From Plantago ovata (taxonomy: Eukaryota; Streptophyta; Magnoliopsida; Lamiales; Plantaginaceae): a DNA stretch of 64,000 nt. Every line of letters starts with the position of its first letter. Position 1 is the stretch's first letter. The position numbers were made by a program, and so were the translations under genes. Below, piece after piece: positions 24,413-36,537 of the stretch. Where the stretch lies: contig CM051458.1 in the NCBI GenBank assembly GCA_028274465.1, positions 40,028,744-40,092,743 of the forward strand, given 5' to 3'. The notes under the pieces are model-generated. The model did no database searches. It worked only from the letters and a program-made list of their open reading frames with translations, and was not told the DNA's origin.

Positions 24413-26340
24413 CGTAATTGTAAGGCTGGGCATAAAATCCGAAACCGAAAATCCAATCCGAAAATCTGACGATCCGAGCCCAAACCGATCCGAACCGAAT
24501 TTTCGGATTGGATTGCGGATCACTAGTTTTAGTAATCCGAAATTTCGGATCGGATCGAATTAAAATCCGTGGATTATTGGATTAATCCGATCTGATCAAT
24601 TATTCCTTTTAAAAAAAAAAATTAAATTATACCTACCATATATATTAAAGTCCAACACCACCCTAAACCTAAAATCTCTCATTCCTCTTCCGCCCCCCTT
24701 TCTTTCTTCTCTCAGATCTAAAAATTATTTCTTTCTCTTAGACTCTCACGGTCATGGACTGTCACCGCCAAACCTTGCTACTCCATTGTTGCTTCTGCTG
24801 CTCTATCTCCAAGGTCGTACGTCTTCGTTGCCACCATATAGCAAAATGGATTCCCAAATCAAGCGTGCTATCTATTAATATATAAAGCTAGGTTTTGTTT
24901 TGATCTAAGGACACACTTAGAGGTGTGTTCACACTATGTGGCATTTTGGCCAAAAATATTTTCTAAATTATTTTATTGCATTTTAAATTCTTTTAAAGTT
25001 TTAATAAAAACCGATATTTAATATTTTTAGTGATCCATGTTTAATGTATAAAAAACATTAATATGGAGTAGTGGTTACCAAAATTAAATATTTTTCACAC
25101 TATTTGCAAGTAAACCAACATATTCTTTTATTTATATATTTATTTTCACCTCTATTACAAAATAAATAAATAAATAAATAAATATATAAGAAAGTTAGGC
25201 TTTAACTAATATTGAAAATGTTAAAACGAAGGTAAGAATAAGGTTAACTATACATAATGTCAAAATAATTTTAATAAATATTGAAATATTTCAAAATGAG
25301 AATTAATATTCTTCTAAATTTCATGTCCAATTTGATTTGTGAGTTTCCACAAAAAGAGATATTTTTTTTTCCAGCTTAAATGATTATAGTTAACAAAGAC
25401 AATTATTAACTAAGTTTCATGAAAATAAAGACGATGCACAAAATTATTGAATACAAATATATTTGTTTAGCGTTCTATTTATAAATTACAGTAAACAAAA
25501 TTAGATATGCATAACAAAGTGAAAGATGGTATCATAGATAATCATTATTGTGCCAATTTAATATTTTTAGTGTCTTGATACGTAGGGTGCTAGAGTAGCA
25601 CATGAGAGGTTGGGGTTAGAGTCCCAAAAGAGGTATAAGGTGGTATAGGTGTATTTGAAGTTAACTTTAGTTTGAAAGAATGAATATATTATATGAATAG
25701 TTGTCCTGCTATTTAAATATCCATTTCAGTTTTCAATATTTATTTTGACCACAAGTTTACTTTTAAATTATATCTAATTAAATTTACTTTTAAGTTCTTT
25801 AATAAAAAATGACCTTACAAAAACAAATGAATTTTCATTAGTCGAGTCTATGGGTTAAAATATGCTTAAGCCTCTTATGTTTTTTATCAGTATTTTCTCT
25901 TTTTATTTTTGACAATACATGTTATATTTAAAAATTAACATTAAAATGTATAATTAATTTCATTTAGTGTGTTTCAATATAATTTGTGGCCCAAATTGAA
26001 CTCAAGGAAAAAAATTAAAAACCATCTACAGATTATTCGCTATCAAAAATATATTTTAGACTCAAATAAATAAATATATCTGGTACTTTGACTACTTTCG
26101 ATGACAAGCGTCCAATTAATTTGTGTATTTAGTAATAGCATCCCAATTTGCATGGGTGTTATCAACGAGTGTAAAAGTTGGACTCATATATTAATTTCGA
26201 GTATCAAAAGCGGAGATGTTCCTTCGGTAGTACCAAAGACAAAATTTTCTTAAAAAAATCCTGAGTTTTTACCTGTGTTATGATGATGGCAAAAAGAGAA
26301 AAATTAAATAAAATTGCAAGTTCGTCTATTATATATGATA

Positions 26341-27400
26341 CATCATTTGTCTCTCCGCACCATGTTAGTTGAGCACGGAGATAAAAAAAGAGGCTATACA
26401 AATAATTGGAAGAATGAAAATCATGAGAGGAAGTAAATAAATCAAATGATATAATGAATAAAGTAGGAGATAGAGTAACTAAAGTAGTAGAGATGATGAA
26501 TAAAGTATGAGATATAATATGACAAACAAATTAAGAAAACATGAAGTTGAGACAGGGACAAAAAGGATTACTAAAGTTATTCTCATGCTTCATTTTTGAA
26601 TAACTTCTTTCAAATAATGTTTGTCATTTATTCATGATCAGTTGGGATCCTCACCGTACAACGTTGTCAATAGGAGAAATTTAAATTTAAGATAGCATAT
26701 TAGAGCATATTGTTCATGTTAAATTAAAGAATAGGCTAATTGCAATTTCTAAGAACTCATTAATTACCACATGTAATACCAAAATAGTTATAATTATTGG
26801 TGTCGATGCACATTTAAAAACCCATTACTCAAATTCCACGTCTACCATTTAAGATATTTCAAAAAATAAAACTATATCAAAATTTACATCCTTTGTCTCT
26901 CAGCACCATATATGTTTGGTTGAACACGAATATTAAAATAAAAAGCTATACAAATAATTGGAAGAATAAAAATCATGAGAGGAAGTAAATAAAGCAGATG
27001 ATATAATGAATAAAGTAGGGAAAATAGTAACTAAAGCAGTAAAGACGAATAGAGACGATGAATAAAGTGTGATATATAATATGACAAACAAATACAGAAA
27101 ACATGAAGTTGAGACTGGGATAAAAAGATTACTAAAGTTCTATAATCTCATACTCCATTTTGGAATCACTTCTTTCAAATAATGTTTGTCGTTAGGTCAT
27201 GATTAATGGGGTTTCTCGCCGTACAATGTTGAAAATAAGAGAAATTTTAATTTAAGCTAGCGTATTAGAGTATGTTCACGTTAAATTAGTGAATAGAAAA
27301 AATGCAATATTTGAAAACTCCTTGATTACCCCATGTAATACCAAAATAGTTATAATTATTAGTATCAATGCACATTTAAAAACTCATTACTCAAATTCCA
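26341..27400. repeat. Direct duplication of about 0.5 kb inside the Helitron
   Basis: A unit starting CATCATTTGTCTCTC at 26341 recurs from about 26888 with scattered differences. Both copies end in ACTCAAATTCCACG. The period is about 548 bp. Confidence 0.8.
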
Positions 27401-27715
27401 CGGGTCAATATCATATCCATGGGATGTGTACAGTGTAATCATGACTATATAACTCCACCAGCCTAAAGAGTCGGGTCTTGATTAGAGTGATTGTGCTGTT
27501 ACAAGTTACAACTAAAATCAGAGCGGGATCGATGCCAAACCCACGAGAGTTGCAAATGGTTAGTCACTTGATATAATTAATCTGACCTAAAGGTTAGATG
27601 AGTCCAGAACTTATGAGTGACGGATCTGGTCAAAAGCGGATAATATCGTACAAGTGAGATGTACAGTATTTGACATAGTCATGAAGCCTTATGAGTGATC
27701 AAAAATCAAACATGT
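27400..27715 (+). repeat. Older decayed relatives of the TRIM
   Basis: This holds a degraded LTR end (GTTACA near 27500), a primer-site-like ATCAGAGCGGGATCGA at about 27518 and further LTR-like pieces around 27600-27690. All resemble the TRIM next door. Confidence 0.45.
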
Positions 27716-27720
27716 GTAAC

Positions 27721-28359
27721 TGTAATTCCCGCATCAACATCGCTTAATTATGAGTGAACAGGATAAAGGGAATATATGTTAGACCATCACTTTCACATGG
27801 TATGAGGCATTTTGGGTGCGATCAAAAGTAAATCCGTGCGGGCTCAAGTCTAAAGATGATAATATCATACCATCAAGATGTGTGTGGGTTCGTCATTGGT
27901 AACCTCGCCGGCCCAACAGGCTGGGTCTCGCCCCATTTGTGGACGGGTTGTTACAAGTGGTATGAGAGCGGGATTGACTAAAATTGAATAAACTAAGTGT
28001 CATGCAGGGCAAAGTGCTGCACCGTATGGGTGGTGGAGACACCTCTTGAGCCCTTAGGGGCCGCCTCTAGAATCCTGCACGGATGGTTGGCACCGGGACT
28101 CGAGAATTTAAGGGGGGTAGATTGTAATACCCCGCAACCCACATCGCTTATGAGTGAATGGGATGAGGGGTATATATGTTAGACCACCACTCTCACATGA
28201 TGTGAGGCCTTTTGGGTGATACCAAAAGTAAACCCATGCGGGCTCAATTCTGAAGCGGACAATACCATACCATGCATGGAGACGTGTGTGGGTCCGTCAT
28301 GAGTAACCTCACCGGCCCAACAGGTTGGGTCTCGACCCATTAGTGGCCGGGTCGTTACA
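27721..28359 (+). mobile_element. TRIM (miniature LTR retrotransposon) with TSD
   Basis: LTRs are at 27721-27955 and 28123-28359, with TGTAAT...TTACA ends. The 167-bp interior starts with TGGTATGAGAGC, one mismatch from the Met-tRNA primer site, and ends in the purine tract AAGGGGGGTAG. The perfect 5-bp TSD GTAAC flanks it at 27716-27720 and 28360-28364. With no coding capacity and 639 bp in total it is a TRIM, dependent on proteins from larger elements. Confidence 0.9.
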
Positions 28360-29519
28360 GTAACGGTGTGGAGCACAACAGACAATATCATAATACAATG
28401 ATATGCGTACATGTTTTAGATGTACTCAAATTATAATCATCAAATAATTTTCTTATATTTGTAATGTCTTTTCGTAATTTACTATACACCAGTGAAACTA
28501 TACGGTGGCATTGCCACGGGTTATTACTAGTTATCATTAAATTCATTGGAGGGACTAGCTAGATCTCGTGGTCTAGTCACTGAAGTGAGATTTAAGTTCA
28601 TTGATGAAGGGGCATGTTAGAGAGGGTAATGAACTCACCTTTCTCGAGTCTGAGAGAGAGGCCAGAAGGTTGCGTTGATGGATTTTAGTCCATGATGGTT
28701 TCAGATCATGTTTGTTTTATAGCTTTTTTCTATACTAATGCTAAAAATATTGGATATTTCTTGTTCTCAAATATTCTAGATGATCTTGGTTTTATTTGAT
28801 GAAATTTGGATAGATTTTATGTGAGAAAAAAGAAAATCGGATTAAACGGATTAATCCGAAACCGATCCGATTATTTCCGGATCAATCTGAAACCGATCCG
28901 AAATTTCGGTTCAGATTTCGAATAGACCAAAATCTGCATTTTCGGATCGGATTTGATCCGATCCACCCCATGCCCAGCCCTACGTGATTGTATTGTTTGA
29001 ATGTATCAGTTGAAATGGTGTTACTAAACTTTACTTCTCCTCCACCAAATAAAATGAAATGGTGTTATATTACACGGCCCATTGTAATATAAGAGTATCT
29101 TGAGTAATACGAGACATGTCGAAATAGTTTGAGGGAAATGGGAGCGAGAACATGAACATTTCACATATCAAGCAAGTAACATTTCTTGAATAATTGTCAT
29201 TTATTTCTCTCTGTTGGAATTCACACTTTGGATCATCCGACAACATATTAGAAAGGGTTAATTTTTTTAGAGTCCCTTGTTAGCGTACCTAATTACGAAA
29301 GCAACCTTCTTAATTTAACAATTACACTTTAGACCAAAATGTTGACCAAATCACTGTCCCAATATTGAATTTTTAGCTCGCCAAACACTCCTTATACTTT
29401 AATAGAATAAAAAAGTTTAAGAAATTAAAAAATTTATATAAAATGATAAAATAAAAACAAATTAAATATTTTTTTTAAAAAAATCTTTCTGTCTAAAACT
29501 CAGGTACCGAATTTTTTCC

Positions 29520-29810
29520 GCTATCGAAGCTCCGACACAGAGCTCCACGTCGGAGTTAGCTCCAGATCGGAGCTGTCAACTCCGATTTGGAGCTATAACA
29601 GGTTCCGATCGGAGCTATTATAGCTCCAGATCGGAGCTAACAGCTCCGATGTGGAGCTGCTATTAGCTCCGATATGGAGCTTGCAGCTCCGATTTGGAGC
29701 TGCAAAAGCTCCGACAAAGAGCTTTTGCAGCTCCAGATCGGAGCTGCAAAAGCTCCTGGTCGGAGCTTGCTAAGCTCCGGTACCGGAATATAATTCCGGT
29801 ACCGGACCAT
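29520..29810. repeat. AGCTCC/GGAGCT inverted-repeat array
   Basis: About two dozen AGCTCC and GGAGCT hexamers alternate, many forming the palindrome AGCTCCGATCGGAGCT or one-base variants. The array closes with two CCGGTACCGG palindromes separated by an AT-rich spacer. The whole stretch can fold into many overlapping hairpins. Confidence 0.88.
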
Positions 29811-29820
29811 TGGGGAAGAA

Positions 29821-29981
<161 letters not shown>

Positions 29982-30222
29982 AGTTTTTTATTGATTTTTT
30001 TTTTAATTTACATATTTTTTTATTTTACTTTTTAGTAAATTTATTTATTTCTTAGGACATGTTTGGTTGAGAGTGTTTCAGGTGATGGCAAAGTTGTAAA
30101 TAAATGTTGGTCAACTCAAAAATCCCTCATTTTGGATTAAAATGTAATTCTGAAACTAAGGGGGTTGATTTTTAGAATCACCCTCATAATGGTCACTAAT
30201 AAGGCATTTTCTCTATTAGAAA

Positions 30223-30619
30223 AGACACAAGAACAAGACGAAACTTAGAGGAAACCATTTGAAGCCAACATCACTACATTAGATTTTCACGCATTCAGTT
30301 TTTTTAAATAATTATTATTTTTGATTAATTTTTATTTATTAATGAGATAATGTATATTAATACCGTTGTTAAAAATAATTTTGATTCAGAAGTTGCATCT
30401 TAAATGGAGGTATATGAACTTTAAATAACCCATGATGCTTAACATAGAAAAGTAAAACATGGATGGCCTTTATTTATAATGTGATCGATAATTGGAACTA
30501 CACTATCTTACTAATCAATACTTTAATATTATATTTTTCACATAATTAATAGCACGCAATTCATTACAATACAAACATAGCATGCAGTAGCATGCGCAGC
30601 GTGTTACGCGCTCCCCTAC

Positions 30620-30665
<46 letters not shown>

Positions 30666-31089
30666 AATAAAGGAACGTGGAGCGCGATTGCAGAACGAAA
30701 AAAAGCGGTGTCCTCCCTTTTGTCTTCCGGACTCGAGACATCTTGAATAAACAGACTTCTAAACTCAATACTTTGGCTTCAAAAACACGACAACCTTCAA
30801 TCCCCTCTCCTCACCCGCGCATCATCTCTTGAAGTTAAAGAAAAAGAGAGAGAGATCAAGCTTCTCTCTCATGGTTTCTGGGACCTAATTCTTCTCTGTT
30901 TTTGTTGCCCTTTCCGTTAATCCATATGAGCACATTGTTTTTTAGTTAGGTCATCTTGGACTTCGAAGGAATTTGGAAGCAGAACAAACATGCTCCACAG
31001 AGCTTGAGGCACGCTAGATGAGAGGAAGCTGGAGTTATCAAATCGAATTTCATTCCACGGGTATTGAACAGATTCATTGGTTTCACTGG
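30223..31089. other. Unassigned sequence with (TG)n and a leader-like stretch
   Basis: There is a TG microsatellite at about 30618-30662. The following 400 bases are C/T-rich and resemble a 5' UTR, but no protein start could be linked to them. They may belong with the host-like DNA right of 36784, split by the retrotransposon. Confidence 0.35.
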
Positions 31090-31212
31090 TCAGCTAAAAT
31101 CCAAGCCACTTCCGACTGAACCGCCATGAAATCAGTCTCCAGCTTGGTGATTCGATCAGCGTTGCTCATCGCACCCATGGTGAGGTGAATGGAAGGACTG
31201 GCTGATACCAAT

Positions 31213-31440
31213 TGTTACGAATGAATCTACCGTAATACTACGAATTAACTAGCTCTACACAGAGATGTACCTAAGCTAACAACTACAGAGAGAAACTACT
31301 GGAGAGAGCTACTGTAACTGATGCTAATTTTCTTTATTGATCAGACTTAACTTCTCAAATGAGGTACAACAGATATTTAAAGTCTCAGCCACGAACTAAT
31401 GCCAAAGGAATTACGACGACTTAAGCTTCGACTCCTAACA
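31213..31440 (-). repeat. LTR of the chimeric chromovirus (left)
   Basis: This 228-bp repeat closely matches 36538-36783. It lacks an 18-bp segment present in the right copy. Confidence 0.88.
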
Positions 31441-31990
31441 TTCCAACCTCCTTAAGAAAGCTTGTCCTCAAGCTTGTTCTTCAAACAAGGCCTTGTTCTT
31501 CAACATCTAGGCTGGAAATCTTGGTTGCAAATTTATGGTAGCAGCCCAAGTAGCTTCAACGGTAGGTGCTCCCATCCAACCAAAATCTGTACAGCAGATC
31601 CACACACCTTTAAACCAGAAATGTTAGCAGCTCCAAGCATCAGAACTCGTATAGTAGCAAAATTTCACAACAGCTGCTATAGCAGCAAAATTTCACAACA
31701 ACTGCTATCTTTTGAGCAATGAAAGAAATGAAGCACGAAAGGCATGATGAATTTTCTATTATCAATCTGTAAGCACTTCAACCTGGAAAGGCCTCTCAAA
31801 TTTGGGACACAACTTCCATATCATGTTACATCTCACACAGAGCTGCCTATAAGGCCTTCGCTTCAAAAATACCCAATTACCTACTTCTACAAAACAGAAT
31901 TCTTATCATGACATTCCTCCCTTCTTCATATCAAGGTTGTCCTCAAGCTTTCTAGGTCCGAAACTTGATGATACCTCATCTATTTTCAAC
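31441..31990 (-). pseudogene. Integrase end and chromodomain remnants
   Basis: The - strand reads VGNWVFLKRRPYRQ and KFERPFQV (about 31890-31770, end of integrase) and ILVGWEHLP (about 31570, chromodomain) with frameshifts. A second C-terminus-like piece (RKLEDNLDMKKGGM, about 31960-31915) with its own purine tract is joined upstream. This suggests that two related elements recombined. Not functional. Confidence 0.65.
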
Positions 31991-32119
31991 ACATTGCAGG
32001 CTTTCCCTCTATAAAAAACAAAGTAGCCAAGACACTTCACAAATGCACCATTCTTGCACTTTCCTCTATCAAAAACAAAGTAGCAAGACATTTCCCTGTG
32101 TGATATCACTTCTTTTACA

Positions 32120-32802
32120 TGCCAAATCTGACCAAAACTGAAAGCAGTGTCCCTCTTCACGGACTAGAACATTTTCGAGCTTAAGATCTTTGTAAATGAT
32201 CCCTAGCATTTGTAGATACTCAAGTTCTAGCAGAACTTCAGCCACATAAAACCTGGCAGCGTGCTCGGGGAAGAACTTCCCTGGTTTCCTTTGCCTCAAT
32301 GCATGCAAATCACCACCAGGACAGAATTCCATCACAGGAAAAGAGTACTTTTCAGTTTCAAAATGACCATACAATGTTAGAAGAAACGGATGATCCAGAC
32401 AATGCAGAATCTCTTTCTCTGTCTGAGCTCTAGGAAGCTTCTTCCGACTCGCTAAAGCTTCTTCATCCATCACTTTCAACGCAATGCAAGTTCTCGTACC
32501 AATCAACTCCACCAAATGCACTCTCCCAATATCCCCACCTCCTAATCTCTTGAAACTCTTAAAATCTTTCACCCCCAACGCTGCGTTGTTTCTCAATGTT
32601 ACAGCTTGAATCGCTCCCCACCTCACATCCTTCCCTTTGAGTGGCTTGTACATGGCAGAAATAAAGCTACTTGAGCTACTCTCTTCACTTACGTCACTTC
32701 CCGTGCTGCCTCTGTAAGTTTTCCCATCTTCACCAAAGTCACCCGAGTTGCTAATCTCATAGCTTTCACCCAATTTTTCCACAACATTCCTTACACTGTC
32801 AG
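32120..32802 (-). pseudogene. Truncated AGC-VIII (D6PK-type) protein kinase fragment
   Basis: The - strand frame carries an N-terminal extension ending in [16 protein letters not shown], typical of plant AGC-VIII kinases of the D6PK/KIPK group. Kinase subdomains follow: glycine loop [11 protein letters not shown], lysine motif [37 protein letters not shown] and the catalytic-loop region [10 protein letters not shown], where Lys and Leu replace the usual Arg and Pro. Sequence decays right after VREEGH, so the DFD motif and C-lobe are missing. Its first codons lie at 35329-35292, separated by an inserted element. Family members phosphorylate PIN auxin carriers; this copy cannot. It sits in the sense direction of the surrounding retroelement. 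Confidence 0.78.
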
Positions 32803-32807
32803 ATGTG

Positions 32808-35286
32808 TTGTAACGGTACCGATATTTAAAATAAAATAGTTTCTCAAAAAATAAAGTAATTTCATAATTTAAAAAGCAACTGTAGTCATAAATGCAAAAT
32901 AACAAACTTTGGCGCCACAACGCTTACAAAATCGAAAGAATAACGGTTCAACGGTAACACAAATAATTCAAAATAACCAAACCCAATGGATAGTGAAAAA
33001 TTTAAATAGTTTTTCTTCTTATTTAGAAAGAACATAAATGCCAAGGTGACACCCAATCCCAACGCTCAGTCGCTGGACACCTACTCCTGATCTCCTTCGA
33101 TGGAATCTGGAAGGAAGTAATTTTAAAAACATAAAGAGTGTGAGATAAAGAATCTCAGTGAGGTTCGAATTATAACAGACAGAAAAGATAAACAGTTTTA
33201 AAGAAAAATTCTGTAACACACAAGACAACATATAGAGACAGAGAGCAGATTTCGTTGGTGCATCCAGCCTTGTTGCTCCTACTCACAGATTACCCTTGTA
33301 ACTCCCTCCAGAGGGTACGACTCCGGAGAGACAGAGCCCCGTGTACTTTGCGGAAACAGATCCTACGACCCTAATAGACCTCAGCGACTTCTACCTCGCG
33401 TATAAAAGGGAATAGAGTAGGCAATAATTAAATAAACCCGATAGTCCTCACTACCCAAGTCTACCTAATTACAACCTAATCGGCCGGTCACACAGAAACA
33501 GACAGAACAGAGCATACAATCAATATCAGGAACAGTGCTCGAGTTATCGAGAAATAATCCTGCAGAAGATTTAGCCCAAATCAGAGTAATATCAAACAGA
33601 AATAAGTAAATAGTCATACTTAGGACATAATTACTTTTGAAAGCGGAAGCATACACAGAATACTATACATATATATAACAAGTTATCATAGAGCCTTCCA
33701 GTTTTTCGCAAATACGTAGTTTGGGATGAACACTCACCTTGAAGTTGGTTGAACTTAGCACGGATTTGAAAAGAAACTACAGAACAACGGACAGCACGGA
33801 CCCTAAACAAAAACTTCGAGTTACTACCTTAAGTAGGAATGGAAAACGAAACGATAAAGAACGTAATCGAAAAAAAATGTTGGAAAGGTGGGGTACGAAC
33901 TCAGGACCTCTAAGTTAGTTAAGTAACACCTAACCAACTAAGCTAGGATGTCAAACAGTTGTAAAGTATCAAGACAGAAACTATTTAACTTCAACAGTTT
34001 TCATAAAACAATATTAAAACCCAGATTATAGAATTACCAAAATACCCTCACAGTAATCTACAAAACAGTACTATAGTGTTTATGTAAACTTCAAAACAGT
34101 CCTCAAAAGAAATTCAAACTAACTGTTTGGTCCAAAAAGGTGAAAGTCCTAATTTACCCTTTAATTTTAAAACCAGAAATTACAACCAAGTCCAACAAGT
34201 TCCTAAACATGCACAACAGTCCCCACAGAAACATAAGGTTTACAAAACAGTACTCTATCAGTCAACTATGGTAAAATCGTAATTGCAAAAGGGTCCTTCA
34301 AGTTTAAGAAATACCAAATACACCCCAATAGTTAAAAGTAGTCCCGTTCAATCACTAACAAATCCAAAGGTCACATACAAGTCCAATGTTAGTCAAAAGT
34401 CGATCTAAATAAGGTCCAGAACAGAGATAGGGTACCAGCAATGGATTCAGTTCACGACCAAGGATGTAACAGGGGTATAACGGTCATAAAAGAAAATAAA
34501 AAGAAAACAGGCACGATGTCTTACCTTGAACGGAACGGATTGCAGAAGTCTGTGAAAATCAACATGAATTCGTAGTTAGACTAGATTCAAGAATGCTTTG
34601 AATCGAGGAGAAAAAGGAAGCAGTTGAAGAAGAGAAAAAGAGAGGAGAAAATGAAGCAAAACTGGGGAGAACGGAACCTTACCGGACCTGATCGGAGACG
34701 ACGAGCAGAACGGGGCAAATACAGAACCGGGACAGAGCTGGTTGCCGGAGAATTGAATGGACCGAGCTAGACGAACGAGGCAGAAAGCGGCGAGCAACTA
34801 CTCGCGGTGGTTGATGATGATGAAGAACACGATGATGATGACGGATAACAATGGAGGCTTGATGATGGATGAGTGGTCAATTGATGATGATGGAGATGAC
34901 AATTGTGATGAAATAAAAATGGGGTTTGGTGATGATGGGCGGGTGAGAGGGCAGAGAGTTGTTTTGTTTGTTTCTTTCTTCCTTTTCTCAAGTGGCGTGT
35001 GAGGATGAGGGAAAGGAGGAAGTTAGATTAGGTTTAGGGTTTTGAAGTAAAATGGGCCATCAGATGGATCAGGAGAAAAATGGCACGACAGACTAACTCA
35101 AATTGGGACACTCAAATCATATTACTAGCTACTCCAAATCGGAACGAGACGAATTACTACTAATGAGCTTTCTAAAATTGAATTCGATTGCGTGGGAAAG
35201 AATTAATTAAATTACCAAATAAATAATTACTCATGTAATTAATCAATAAAAAAAATTAAAATTATATAGAAAATACGGGATCTAAC
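32808..35286 (-). mobile_element. Non-coding solo-LTR-like element (2.5 kb) splitting the kinase fragment
   Basis: The 5-bp direct repeat ATGTG flanks it (32803-32807 and 35287-35291), and removing it reunites the kinase frame. On the - strand it begins GTTAGATCCCGTATTTTC, has a leader-like stretch with AAAACCCTAAACC, and a long tail of short GGACT/TTTTG-rich phrases ending GGTACCGTTACAA. The same order of segments recurs at 62669-64000 on the + strand. There is no coding capacity. TSD length and lack of internal genes fit a long solo LTR, though the ends are not a clean TG...CA. Confidence 0.62.
33869..33955 (-). mobile_element. SINE-like tRNA-derived fragment
   Basis: On the - strand an A box (TAGCTTAGTTGGTTAG, 33944-33929) and a B box-like GAGTTCGTACC (about 33902-33892) are followed by a T-rich end. 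No TSD was found. It lies inside the solo-LTR-like element. Confidence 0.5.
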
Positions 35287-35291
35287 ATGTG

Positions 35292-35329
35292 TCTTCAATG
35301 GAAATGGTTAACAAGCAAGCTTTCTCCAT
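35292..35329 (-). pseudogene. Displaced first codons of the kinase fragment
   Basis: From an ATG at 35329 the - strand reads MEKACLLTISIEDT. It joins in frame with 32802 leftwards once the 2.5-kb insertion and one TSD copy are set aside. Confidence 0.6.
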
Positions 35330-35768
35330 TATTGTTAGTAAACTGATCCATTTAGGATTGCACTATCTCTTGTACTTCCCTCTATCAAAGACAAAGTAAC
35401 CACACAAGCATCTTTTCCACTTTTCAATCTCTTGACCATTCATTCCCTTTCCTCTATCAAACACCACACATAGTAGAACATGGACATTGACAGAATGCAG
35501 CCACAAATGATATGTAGAGGCCCAATAATCAGTAAAACCTCCCCAAGCTACCATGAAACCCATTGCTGCAACTATCCTTACCGCAACTATCCTTATTACA
35601 GAAACCAACCCATGTTACTTTGTCAAATAAACTTCCAAGTAAAACATCACCGGCAGAGATGTTACTCCTTCCTTGTGATTTTCTCTCAAACATCTCCTCA
35701 AACAAGTAATGTATATCACACAACACATCTTCCTCCCTCTCAACATCCTCAAAAACCTTCATATGTCT

Positions 35769-35873
35769 CTCCGGCATTCTATCAAACCCATTCGTAGCAA
35801 GAGCAACACCCCCCTTACCCATATAACCAACAATCAACGTATTCCAAGAGGCAACATGCCTAACAAGCATTTC
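35769..35873 (-). pseudogene. Pentatricopeptide-repeat (PPR) fragment
   Basis: One 35-residue unit contains VASWNTLIVGYMGKGG and FDRMPER, the signature of plant PPR proteins, which bind organelle RNA. It lies in a longer frame (36035-35529) whose other parts I do not recognise. A single repeat without its array is a captured or decayed fragment, not a working gene. Confidence 0.55.
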
Positions 35874-35959
35874 ATAGGACAAATTGCGAACATCCATCAA
35901 TATATCATCTGTTTCTATTTGTTCATCTTCCCCAAACAACTGATGGACATCACAGCGTA

Positions 35960-36358
35960 TTAAATCATATATCCCCAACTCATGAGCGCAAATGCAGTTT
36001 GTAAAGACTGCTCCTCCTCTACAATTGTTTCGCATAATTTTTGAAAATCATGTACAAGCAGTTTTTCATCAATTGTATTCTCCTCATCCCTTCGTAAGGA
36101 AGACAATGCCTTATAACAATCGAAATTCAAACGCGAAATATACCAACTAGTTACCTTCATGGAGGCAATGATACTGGAAATTCTACGCTTGACACCATTT
36201 CGTACTTCATAGAGATTCACTCGTAATTTCTCCAATTCACGCACTCGAACAAACTGATCTGAAGACAGTTTCCCCGCTTTGTCGCTCAATATTTTCCATC
36301 GATCAATTTCGTTGATTCGTTGCTGGAGATCGATCGATGTTGACCTAGAAACCGTCAA
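35960..36358 (-). pseudogene. Unidentified coiled-coil-like frame downstream of the gag start
   Basis: There are 132 codons, rich in Leu, Arg, Glu and Lys with heptad-like spacing (for example LQQRINEIDRWKIL, VRVRELEKLRVNL). It follows the short retroelement gag start at about 36510-36400, separated by a stop. I do not recognise the family. It may be captured host sequence, like the PPR and kinase pieces beside it. Confidence 0.35.
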
Positions 36359-36537
36359 TCGATCGAGATGCAGAAACCGCTTCCTACCGTGCCGATTTAG
36401 TCGATTGCCGCTGCTCAGCTGAAATCCAAGCCACTTCTGACTTAACCGCCATGAAATCAGTCTCCAGCTTGGTGATTCGATCAGCGTTGCTCATCGCATC
36501 CATGGTAAGGTGAATGGAAGGACTGGCTGATACCAAT

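Larger units (their letters stand above)
24871..28530 (+). mobile_element. Non-autonomous Helitron inside the hAT element
   Basis: It starts TCTATTAATATATAAAGC and ends CTAG. A hairpin GTGGCA-T-TGCCAC sits near 28504-28516, about 13 nt before the terminus. It is inserted between A (24870) and T (28531) without a TSD. All of these are Helitron rules for rolling-circle elements. No Rep/helicase frame is present. The interior is AT-rich, with a TAAA-type microsatellite at about 25158-25183 and a direct duplication at 26341-27400. Confidence 0.82.
24421..28982. mobile_element. Non-autonomous hAT transposon (host of a nested Helitron)
   Basis: The terminal inverted repeats are TAAGGCTGGGCAT on the left and TAGGGCTGGGCAT on the right, read inwards. 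The 8-bp flanks CGTAATTG (24413-24420) and CGTGATTG (28983-28990) match at 7 of 8 positions, as expected of a hAT TSD. Both ends carry many CGGATCGG/TCCGAAA motifs in both orientations, typical subterminal transposase-binding repeats. Without the inserted Helitron the element would be about 0.9 kb. No transposase frame exists, so it was mobilised in trans. Confidence 0.85.

Noticed and set aside
25580-25640. Another tRNA-like head (GGTTAGAGTCCC)
   Set aside because: B-box-like word only; no A box and no TSD.
32120-32802. Functional protein kinase gene
   Set aside because: C-lobe missing, catalytic loop altered, first codons 2.5 kb away across an inserted element.
34757-35002. Met/Asp-rich frame on + and His/Ser-rich frame on -
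   Set aside because: Caused by a GATGAT-type triplet run in the solo-LTR-like element; not kept in the second copy of that family.
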